From Eubacteriales bacterium (GTDB lineage: Bacteria > Bacillota > Clostridia > Oscillospirales > Oscillospiraceae): a stretch of DNA of 53,378 bases. The translations under genes were made by a program, and so were the position numbers. The notes under the pieces were generated by a model. The model worked only from the letters and a program-made list of their open reading frames with translations, had not been told where the DNA came from and did no database searches. Shown here piece after piece: positions 1-5,859 of the stretch; positions within the stretch are counted from its first letter, which is position 1, and every line of letters starts with the position of its first letter. The stretch lies in assembly GCA_030531505.1 (NCBI GenBank), contig JAUNNH010000002.1:2576-55953 (forward strand), given 5' to 3'.

Positions 1-169
1 GACGCCCACCCCGACGGTGACGCCCGCCCCGACCCCGACGCCGAGCCCCACGCCCGGCTCTCCCACGACGCACGACCCGAACGATCCGGCGCGGCTGAAC
101 GTGCTGGCGGGCTTTGCGCTGCTGGGCATGGGCTTCATCGCGGTCTATCCGCGCAAGAAACGCAGCTGA
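1..169 (+). CDS. C-terminal end of a Pro/Thr-rich surface protein (partial)
   Basis: Only the last 55 codons are present; the gene enters from the left edge and stops at TGA 167-169. The visible part begins with a TPTPTVTPAPTPTPSPTPG linker, typical of wall-spanning stalks in Gram-positive surface proteins. A short hydrophobic helix (about LNVLAGFALLGMGFIAVY) and a basic tail PRKKRS follow. This looks like a sortase-type anchor, but there is no LPXTG-like motif before the helix (the sequence there is THDPNDPARL), so it may instead be a C-terminal membrane anchor. The catalytic or binding part lies outside the window, so no function can be given. Confidence 0.7.
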   Translation, partial: TPTPTVTPAPTPTPSPTPGSPTTHDPNDPARLNVLAGFALLGMGFIAVYPRKKRS

Positions 170-180
170 ATCCAAACAAA

Positions 181-210
181 AAAGCAGGAAGCGTTTTCGC
201 TTCCTGCTTT
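181..210. terminator. Hairpin terminator after the surface-protein gene
   Basis: A 13-bp perfect stem (arms 181-193 and 198-210, loop TTTT) begins 11 bp after the stop codon. The T-tract is better on the minus strand (the A run at 178-183), so it can serve both the plus-strand gene and the minus-strand phosphodiesterase. Confidence 0.75.
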
Positions 211-257
211 GTGCTGTCAGACAGGGAACGGGCAAGCCTCGCGGCGTTTTCCCGGAT

Positions 258-289
258 CGGCAAAGCCGGAAGGCTTTGCCGCTTTTTTT
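258..289 (+). terminator. Second intrinsic terminator, plus strand
   Basis: Stem CGGCAAAGCC (258-267), loop GGAA, arm 272-281, then seven T (283-289). The T-tract overlaps the stop codon of the minus-strand phosphodiesterase. With the hairpin at 181-210 it forms a convergent double terminator. Confidence 0.75.
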
Positions 290-758
290 ACAGCGGGCGG
301 ATCTCGCAGGCGATGCCGCCGTTGTCAAAGACGGTGACGAGCCCGCAGCTGAGCGTGCGGCCTTTTCCGGCCGTGCCAGGGTTCAGGACCTGTACCCCGC
401 CGATCTCGAGGTTTGCGGCCTCGTGTGTGTGCCCGCAGAGCGCGAGCTTCGCCCCGGCCTCCTGCGCGGCGTAGACGAGGTAATCGAAGCTCCAGTCCAC
501 GCTGTAGAGGTGGCCGTGCGTGCAGAAGGCCTTGACCGGCCCGAGCTCGACGACGAGCCGCTCCGGCGTGTTCCCGAGAATGTCGCAGTTGCCGCGCACG
601 ACATGGAGCGGCAGCTCCGGAAAGGTGCGGCGCAGCGCCTCGGCGTCGCGGTCGTGGTCGCCGAGGTGGATGAGCACATCGGGCCGGAGCGTGCGCACGG
701 CTTCGAGCATGCGGGCGGTGTTCGTGTGGGTATCGGCGAAAACGGCGGCGCGGATCAT
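288..758 (-). CDS. YfcE/MJ0936-family metallophosphodiesterase
   Basis: A 156-residue calcineurin-like phosphoesterase. The di-metal motifs are in the expected order: FADTHTN near the N-terminus (D-x-H), HLGDHDRD, VRGNCD, FCTHGH and CGHTHEA towards the C-terminus. The length is typical of the YfcE group, whose members hydrolyse phosphodiesters with divalent metal; the natural substrate is generally uncertain. The start ATG at 758 has AGGAGG about 8 bases upstream (minus strand). It is transcribed divergently from the three small genes at 842-1725 and ends between two terminators, so it is probably monocistronic. Confidence 0.9.
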   Translation of the reverse strand: MIRAAVFADTHTNTARMLEAVRTLRPDVLIHLGDHDRDAEALRRTFPELPLHVVRGNCDILGNTPERLVVELGPVKAFCTHGHLYSVDWSFDYLVYAAQEAGAKLALCGHTHEAANLEIGGVQVLNPGTAGKGRTLSCGLVTVFDNGGIACEIRPL

Positions 759-841
759 GGCAGGGTCCTCCTGTAAAAAGAGCTTCCCGACACCTTTCGC
801 GGCCCGGACGCATAGGATGGTCCGAGGAAGGGGGCGGGAGC

Positions 842-1078
842 ATGGCGGATCTGGAGAAGCTGGGGCGGGAACTGGAGCGCAGCGGCAAGGCAGAAGCCCT
901 GCGGAAGCTGGCCGCGTCCGCGGAGGGACAGCGCCTCGCGCAGCGCCTGGATGCGGGCGCGGTGGAGGCGGCCGCCCGGGGCGGCGACGCGGCGGCGCTG
1001 CGGGCGCTGCTGGGCGGCGTCCTCGGCACGGCCGAGGGGCGGCAGCTCATCAAGAGCGTGGAAGAGCTGATGAAGTGA
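842..1078 (+). CDS. Small helical protein of unknown function (78 aa)
   Basis: The ATG at 842 is preceded by a purine-rich GGAAGGGGGCGGGAG ribosome site. The product is Ala/Leu/Arg-rich and predicted helical from composition, with no signal peptide or membrane segment. I see no known domain. It is the first of three closely spaced plus-strand genes (17 bp to the next, which overlaps the third), so they are probably co-translated. Strong third-position GC and a good ribosome site support coding. Sequence alone gives no function. Confidence 0.7.
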   Translation: MADLEKLGRELERSGKAEALRKLAASAEGQRLAQRLDAGAVEAAARGGDAAALRALLGGVLGTAEGRQLIKSVEELMK

Positions 1079-1094
1079 GCGGGGGTGGAGCGCA

Positions 1095-1433
1095 GTGGAC
1101 GAACTCGAGGAGCGGATCGGCCGGGTCCTGAACGATCCGGAGCAGATGGAGCGCCTGAGCAGCCTGGCCCAGTCGCTGCTGGGCGGCGGCGCGGCAGCAC
1201 CGGAGCCCGCCGCCGCGGCGGGGCTCCCGGACCAGAGCGGCGCGCTGCTGGGAAAGCTCACGGGCCTGCTCGCGGAGGACGCGGGCGGTGAGCGCTCGCG
1301 CGAGGGACTGCTGCAGGCGCTGAGCCCCTGGCTCTCCCCCGCGCGGCGGGACCGCCTCCGGCGGGCGCTGGGCATCGCGCGCCTTTCGCGCCTTGCCCGG
1401 ACCGCACTCGGGGAGGGGGAGGGGCATGTATAA
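1095..1433 (+). CDS. Small helical protein of unknown function (112 aa, GTG start)
   Basis: Starts at GTG 1095 behind a GGGGGTGGAG site. The N-terminus reads MDELEERIGRVLNDPEQMER followed by a Leu/Gly segment, an Ala/Pro-rich linker (residues about 32-50) and a basic C-terminal helix rich in Arg/Leu (residues about 80-105). No membrane segment. From memory, small proteins with an N-terminal (L..DP..M..L..LAQSLL)-like helix occur in Clostridia next to a protein like the following gene; I know no assigned role. Its stop overlaps the next start by 8 bases (ATGTATAA), which indicates translational coupling. Confidence 0.75.
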   Translation: MDELEERIGRVLNDPEQMERLSSLAQSLLGGGAAAPEPAAAAGLPDQSGALLGKLTGLLAEDAGGERSREGLLQALSPWLSPARRDRLRRALGIARLSRLARTALGEGEGHV

Positions 1434-1725
1434 GCGCTGGGAGGGCAACAGCGGCGTCGTGCGGCGCATGGGGGAGGGCGTGCCCTCTCCGCCGCCCCCG
1501 CCTTTCCCGCCGCCGGGTCAGCCGGGAGCGCCGCTGCCCGGCCCGGCGCCGCCGCCCGCGGCCCTGCCGGGGCTCCTGGGGCGGCTGGACGCGCTGCTGC
1601 CGGGGCTGCGCCGCGGCCTCGAGACGGAGGACCTGCTCCTCGGGCTGATCCTGTATCTGCTCTACCGCGAGAGCGGCGACACAGAGTGGCTCATCGCCCT
1701 CGGCGCGATGCTGTTTTTAGAATAG
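1426..1725 (+). CDS. Small proline-rich protein with hydrophobic C-terminus, unknown function (99 aa)
   Basis: I chose ATG 1426 rather than an in-frame upstream ATG at 1393, because 1426 sits directly after a GGGAGGGGGAGGGGC ribosome site and overlaps the previous stop. The protein has a basic N-terminus (MYKRWEGN), a long Pro/Gly-rich low-complexity stretch (residues about 20-50) and a C-terminal amphipathic/hydrophobic block (DLLLGLILYLLYRESGDTEW then LIALGAMLFLE) that could be one membrane-associated helix pair. Last gene of the three-gene set. Function unknown. Confidence 0.75.
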   Translation: MYKRWEGNSGVVRRMGEGVPSPPPPPFPPPGQPGAPLPGPAPPPAALPGLLGRLDALLPGLRRGLETEDLLLGLILYLLYRESGDTEWLIALGAMLFLE

Positions 1726-1757
1726 ACGATGGCGCCACGCGGGCGCCATCGTCTGTT
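1724..1757. terminator. Convergent terminator between the small genes and tagO-like gene
   Basis: 13-bp perfect stem, arms AGACGATGGCGCC (1724-1736) and 1742-1754, overlapping the TAG stop of the upstream gene and abutting the stop of the minus-strand gene at 1757. It serves both strands; the T-tract is short. Confidence 0.7.
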
Positions 1758-2875
1758 TATTGCTGTTCTTTTTCCCGCTCGAGCTCCAGCTGCTCCGCCT
1801 CCTCTTCGGCCTCGGGCCGCGGGGCGTGCAGGTGATGGTTGTGCCGGAAGACGAAGAGCCAGACCGTGACCGACACCGCGAGCGCGAGCAGCAGGCAGAC
1901 CACGCGGATGTGCAGCCCGTCGCCGGTGATGAGCACGGCGAAAAGACCGAGCAGGGCGGAGATGCCGTAGATCACGGCGACGGCCTGCTTCTGGTCCATG
2001 CCCATGGCGAGCAGGCGGTGGTGCAGGTGGCCGCGGTCGGCCTTGAAGGGGCTCTGCCCGCGGGCGATGCGCCGGAAGAAGGCGAAGATCGTGTCCGTGA
2101 GCGGGACGGCGAGCGCGAGCACCGGGACGATGAAGGTGATGATCGCGTGGAACTTGAAGAGGCCGAGGATCGACACGGTCGAGAGGATGAAGCCCAGCAG
2201 CTGCGAACCCACATCGCCCATGAAGATCTTGGCGGGGTTGAGGTTGTAGGGCATGAAGCCGAGGCAGGCGCCGACGAGCGCGGCCAGCAGGATCGACACG
2301 AAGGGGTCGGACACATAGAGCGAGACCACGAACATCGTGAGCGAGCTGATGGCGGAGACGCCGACGGCGAGTCCGTCGAGCCCGTCGATCAGGTTCACGG
2401 CGTTGGTGCAGCCGACGATCCAGAGCAGCGTCAGCGGCACGGAAAGCCAGCCGATCTGGATAAAGGTGTTCTGGGAGAGGAAGTTCGGGTTCGAGATCGT
2501 GTCGAACACGATGCCGCAGCGGATCGCCACCAGCGCGGCGAGGATCTGCCCGACGAGCTTCACGAGGGGGGTGAGCGAGATGATGTCGTCCACCGCGCCG
2601 AGGACGGCGATGATGACCGCGCCGAGCAGCAGGCCCATCACGGGCGTGTTGATATTCACGAACAGCAGCACGGAGAGCACGAAGCCCATGAAGATGGCCA
2701 GTCCTCCCATGCGGGGGATCGGGTGGTCGTGCACGCGCCGTCCGTCCTTGGGCACGTCGATCGCGCCGACGTGCTCGGCGAAGCGCTTGACCGGCGGGGT
2801 CGTGACGAAGGCCACGATGAAGGCGACGCCGGCGGCGAGCGCGATGCGCACCCAATCGTCAAATGTCGGTATCAT
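1757..2875 (-). CDS. Undecaprenyl-phosphate N-acetylglucosaminyl-1-phosphate transferase-like (TagO/WecA/MraY family)
   Basis: 372 residues, polytopic membrane protein (about 10-11 hydrophobic segments). Members transfer a sugar-1-phosphate from a UDP-sugar to undecaprenyl phosphate, the first step of teichoic-acid or polysaccharide assembly. Family marks: the Asp pair in GAVDDIISL, NLIDGLDGLA, FMGDVGSQ and the HLHHRL loop, which is typical of the TagO/WecA branch rather than MraY. The start at 2875 (MIPTFDDW) has GGAGAG 7 bases upstream; the frame stays open upstream inside trpS, but that part is a shadow. The C-terminus is a charged Glu-rich tail. It lies 31 bp downstream of trpS and is probably co-transcribed with it. 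Confidence 0.88.
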   Translation of the reverse strand: MIPTFDDWVRIALAAGVAFIVAFVTTPPVKRFAEHVGAIDVPKDGRRVHDHPIPRMGGLAIFMGFVLSVLLFVNINTPVMGLLLGAVIIAVLGAVDDIISLTPLVKLVGQILAALVAIRCGIVFDTISNPNFLSQNTFIQIGWLSVPLTLLWIVGCTNAVNLIDGLDGLAVGVSAISSLTMFVVSLYVSDPFVSILLAALVGACLGFMPYNLNPAKIFMGDVGSQLLGFILSTVSILGLFKFHAIITFIVPVLALAVPLTDTIFAFFRRIARGQSPFKADRGHLHHRLLAMGMDQKQAVAVIYGISALLGLFAVLITGDGLHIRVVCLLLALAVSVTVWLFVFRHNHHLHAPRPEAEEEAEQLELEREKEQQ

Positions 2876-2906
2876 ATCTGTCTCTCCGAAAAACACTCTC
2901 GTGACC

Positions 2907-3932
2907 TCAGAACTCGCGGGCCACGAGGCCGACCTTTTTATAGACCTTGCGGAGGGTCTTGTTTGCGATATAGGAAGCCTTCTCGGCGCCCTGGCGGCAG
3001 AGCTCGTTGAGGTAGGCCTTGTCGCCCATGATGCGCAGGCTCTCCTCGCGGATGGGGCGCAGGGTCTCCACCACGGCCTCGCCGACGGCGCTCTTGAACA
3101 CGCCGTAGCCCGCGGAGGCAAACTCCTTTTCGATCTCCTCGAAGCTCCGGCCGGTGCAGGCGGCGTAGATCTGCATGAGGTTCGCGACGCCGGGCTTCAG
3201 GTCCGGATCGAAGCGCACGCAGCCGGCCCCGCTCTCGGAGTCGGTGACGGCGCGCTTGAACTTGCGCAGGATATCGGCCGGGTCGTCCATCAGGCAGATG
3301 CGGCCGTTGCCGACCTCGTCGGACTTGGACATCTTGCTCGTCGGGTCGAGCAGGTCCATGACGCGCGCGCCCACCTTGGGGATCCAGGGCTCGGGGACCT
3401 TGAAGGTCTCGCCGTAGAGGTTGTTGAAGCGCTGCGCCACGTCGCGCGTGAGCTCGACGTGCTGCTTCTGGTCCTCGCCGACGGGGACATAGTCCGGCTG
3501 ATAGAGCAGGATGTCCGCGGCCATGAGGGCGGGGTAGGTGAAGAGGCCGCCGTTGATATTCTCAGCGTTTTTGGCGCTTTTATCCTTGAACTGGGTCATG
3601 CGGCTGAGCTCGCCGAACATGGTGTAGCAGTTGAGCACCCAGCCGAGCTCGGCGTGCTGGTGCACGTGGCTCTGGAGAAAGAGGGTGTTTTTCGCGGGGT
3701 CGAGGCCGCAGGCCACGTACTGCGCGAGCTGCTCGAGCGTTCTCCGGCGCAGGTCCGCGGGTTTGTTGCGGGTGGTCAGGGCGTGCAGATCCGCCATGAA
3801 ATAGTAGCAGTCAAACTGCTCGGCGCGCTCGGCCCAGTTCTTGATGGCGCCGAGATAGGAGCCGAGGGTCAGGTCGCCGGTGGGCTTGATGCCCGAGAGC
3901 ATGACTTTTTTGGCGGGGGCGGCAGTTTCCAT
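2907..3932 (-). CDS. trpS: Tryptophanyl-tRNA synthetase
   Basis: 341-residue class I synthetase that charges tRNA-Trp. The ATP-binding HIGH-type motif is seen as PTGDLTLGSYLGA (residues 17-29), and the KMSKS loop is intact (SKMSKSDEVGNG). I start at ATG 3932 (METAAPAKKV) because a perfect AAGGAGG lies 8-9 bases upstream; an in-frame ATG at 3956 has none. Length fits the family (about 330-350). No T-box leader is visible upstream, unlike many Firmicutes trpS genes. The promoter at 3999-3971 shares its -35 region with the divergent gltX promoter. Confidence 0.95.
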   Translation of the reverse strand: METAAPAKKVMLSGIKPTGDLTLGSYLGAIKNWAERAEQFDCYYFMADLHALTTRNKPADLRRRTLEQLAQYVACGLDPAKNTLFLQSHVHQHAELGWVLNCYTMFGELSRMTQFKDKSAKNAENINGGLFTYPALMAADILLYQPDYVPVGEDQKQHVELTRDVAQRFNNLYGETFKVPEPWIPKVGARVMDLLDPTSKMSKSDEVGNGRICLMDDPADILRKFKRAVTDSESGAGCVRFDPDLKPGVANLMQIYAACTGRSFEEIEKEFASAGYGVFKSAVGEAVVETLRPIREESLRIMGDKAYLNELCRQGAEKASYIANKTLRKVYKKVGLVAREF

Positions 3933-3970
3933 GGTGAAGTCCTCCTTGAAGCGCACGAGGCGCTTTTCTT

Positions 3971-3999
3971 ATTTTAACAAAAGAAAAGCGTCTTGACAA
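3971..3999 (-). promoter_or_regulatory. trpS promoter
   Basis: Read on the minus strand: -35 TTGTCA (3999-3994), 17-bp spacer, -10 TAAAAT (3976-3971). The -10 lies in the loop of an inverted repeat (CGCTTTTCTT 3961-3970 with AAGAAAAGCG 3981-3990). Its -35 overlaps that of the plus-strand promoter by five bases. Confidence 0.65.
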
Positions 4000-4021
4000 C
4001 AGGGAAAACGTAAAATATTAT
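3993..4021 (+). promoter_or_regulatory. gltX promoter
   Basis: -35 TTGACA (3993-3998), 17-bp spacer, -10 TATTAT (4016-4021). The start codon is about 180 bp further on; the repeat at 4044-4168 therefore lies in the transcribed leader. Confidence 0.7.
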
Positions 4022-4043
4022 AGACGGGATCAAGAGGAGGATG

Positions 4044-4168
4044 GAATGAAGAACTAAGAATTAAGAATGAAGAATTGAGGTGTCGCGCGCAGCGCGACGG
4101 ATTCCAATCGTTTCGCCTCCGGCGAAACACCACAATTCTTCATTTTTCATTCATCATTCTTCATTCTT
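4044..4168. repeat. Two-copy palindromic repeat, copy 1 (gltX leader)
   Basis: Imperfect terminal inverted repeats of the type AATGAAGAATTGNGGTGT enclose two short hairpins (GTCGCGC..GCGCGAC and GTTTCGCC..GGCGAAAC). The 66-bp core 4079-4144 matches 8936-9001 with three substitutions. No open frame inside. It has the form of a non-coding MITE-like element. A small stem (arms 4167-4174 and 4178-4185) follows, just before the gltX ribosome site. Confidence 0.85.
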
Positions 4169-4201
4169 ATTCTCAAAGAGAATAAAAGGAGTAACTGTAC
4201 C

Positions 4202-5674
4202 ATGGACATGACCTGGTTTGAGGAAATGGAAGCGCGCATCCCGCAGGGCGAGGTGCGTACCCGCTTTGCCCCTTCGCCCACCGGCTATATGCACGTCGGC
4301 AATCTGCGCACCGCGCTCTACACCTGGCTGATCGCCCGCCACGCGGGCGGCAAGTTCCTCCTGCGCATCGAGGACACGGACCAGGGCCGTCTCGTCGAGG
4401 GCGCGGTGGATGTGATCTACAAGACCCTGGCCGAGTGCCATCTCGACCACGACGAGGGCCCGGATGTCGGCGGCCCCGTCGGCCCCTATGTGCAGACCGA
4501 GCGCCGCCCCTTCTACGGCAAGTACGCCGAGCTCCTTGTCGAGCGCGGGCACGCCTACCGCTGCTTCTGCGAGAAGACCGAGAGCGAGGAGGACACGGGC
4601 GAGTTCGACCGCGCGGCCAACCCCTGCCGCTTCCTCAGCCGGGAGGAGTCCGACCGCCGCGCCGCGGCCGGGGAGCCCTTCGTCATCCGCCAGCGCATCC
4701 CGGAGGAGGGGACCACCACCTTCCATGACGAGATCTTCGGCGACATCACGGTCGAGAACAAGACCCTCGACGACCAGGTGCTCATGAAGCGCGACGGCCT
4801 GCCGACCTACAACTTCGCCAACGTCATCGACGACCACCTCATGGGCATCACCCATGTCGTGCGCGGCAGCGAGTACCTCTCCTCCGCCCCGAAGTACAAC
4901 CTCCTCTACGAGGGCTTCGGCTGGCCGATCCCGAAGTACGTGCACTGCTCGCCGGTCATGCGCGACCAGCAGAACAAGATGTCCAAGCGCCACGGCGACC
5001 CGTCCTACGAGGACCTGATCGCCCAGGGCTACCTGACCGACGCCGTGCTCAACTACGTCGCGCTCCTGGGCTGGAGCCCGCGCGGCGAGCAGGAGATCTT
5101 CTCGCTCGACGAGCTGAAGGCGGTCTTTGAGCTCAGCGGCGTCTCCAAGTCCCCGGCCATCTTCGATATCGAGAAGCTGCGCTACTTCAACGCCAGCTAC
5201 ATCCGCGCCATGAGCCCGGAGGCCTTCGCGGCCCTGGCCGAGCCCTGGATCCGCAAGAGCGTGAAAAACCCCGCCGTCGACCCCGCGGCCGTGGCGGCGC
5301 TGCTGCAGCAGCGGACCGAGGTCCTCACCGAGATCCCGGAGAAGGTCGCCTTCTTCGACGCGCTCCCGGACTACGACGTCGAGCTCTTTACCCACAAGAA
5401 GTCCAAGTCCGACGCGGAGAGCTCCCGCGATGTGCTCACGGCGGTGATCCCGCTCTTTGAGGCGCTGGAAATGTGGGACGACGAGCATATCCTCGATACG
5501 ATGGTGAAGCTCGCCGAGGAGCGCGGGGAGAAGAACGCGAAGGTCATGTGGCCCGTGCGCATCGCCGCGGCCGGCCAGGCCGTGACGCCGGGCGGCGCGG
5601 TGGAGATCTGCCGCATCCTCGGCAAGGACGAGACCCTGCGCCGCCTGCGCCTCGGCCTCGAAAAGCTCAGCTGA
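4202..5674 (+). CDS. gltX: Glutamyl-tRNA synthetase
   Basis: 490-residue class I synthetase that activates glutamate and charges tRNA-Glu (in many Firmicutes also tRNA-Gln before amidation). Signatures: FAPSPTGYMHVGNLRTAL (residues about 22-39, HIGH type) and the KMSKRHGDPSYEDL loop near residue 260; the C-terminal anticodon-binding helical domain is complete. The start ATG 4202 follows AAAGGAG at a spacing of about 10. Codons are very GC-rich, as for neighbours. Monocistronic by context, with a terminator at 5698-5725. Confidence 0.96.
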   Translation: MDMTWFEEMEARIPQGEVRTRFAPSPTGYMHVGNLRTALYTWLIARHAGGKFLLRIEDTDQGRLVEGAVDVIYKTLAECHLDHDEGPDVGGPVGPYVQTERRPFYGKYAELLVERGHAYRCFCEKTESEEDTGEFDRAANPCRFLSREESDRRAAAGEPFVIRQRIPEEGTTTFHDEIFGDITVENKTLDDQVLMKRDGLPTYNFANVIDDHLMGITHVVRGSEYLSSAPKYNLLYEGFGWPIPKYVHCSPVMRDQQNKMSKRHGDPSYEDLIAQGYLTDAVLNYVALLGWSPRGEQEIFSLDELKAVFELSGVSKSPAIFDIEKLRYFNASYIRAMSPEAFAALAEPWIRKSVKNPAVDPAAVAALLQQRTEVLTEIPEKVAFFDALPDYDVELFTHKKSKSDAESSRDVLTAVIPLFEALEMWDDEHILDTMVKLAEERGEKNAKVMWPVRIAAAGQAVTPGGAVEICRILGKDETLRRLRLGLEKLS

Positions 5675-5697
5675 AAAAGCTTCCTATAACAATAAAC

Positions 5698-5725
5698 AGA
5701 GCCGCACCCGTTTGGGTGCGGCTCT
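5698..5725 (+). terminator. gltX terminator
   Basis: 12-bp perfect stem AGAGCCGCACCC (5698-5709), loop GTTT, arm 5714-5725. The T-rich tail is better on the minus strand (reads TGTTTATTG). Its last 20 bases (5706-5725) recur exactly at 5815-5834. Confidence 0.75.
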
Positions 5726-5834
5726 AACCATAGATAAATCCAGCGCGACCAGGCAGAACACGCATGGGGAGATTGTGAAGAGGGGATTGGTTATCCCCTC
5801 TTCACGTTCAATCCACCCGTTTGGGTGCGGCTCT
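5726..5834. repeat. Structured intergenic element, copy A, followed by a duplicated half-terminator
   Basis: Homologous to 49379-49469. Shared blocks are AGATAAA (5732-5738), CCAG, ATGGGGAGA (5764-5772) and, after the hairpin, a GTT-N2-ATTC/CCAC-like block. The hairpin has arms GTGAAGAGGGGAT (5775-5787) and 5793-5805 with loop TGGTT. Four stem positions differ between the copies, and each difference is compensated on the other arm. The element is followed by an exact 20-bp copy (5815-5834) of the right part of the gltX terminator. Confidence 0.8.
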
Positions 5835-5859
5835 GCTGCTTTGTGAAGGGAAACGAGGC

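Noticed and set aside
4044-4168. A CRISPR array in the A/T-rich repeated hexamers
   Set aside because: The AATGAAG units are imperfect inverted ends of one element, not spaced direct repeats with unique spacers.
3933-4201. A T-box leader for trpS or gltX
   Set aside because: No antiterminator core of the AGGGTGG-N-ACCGCG type and no specifier stem are present on either strand; the space is filled by promoters and a repeat.
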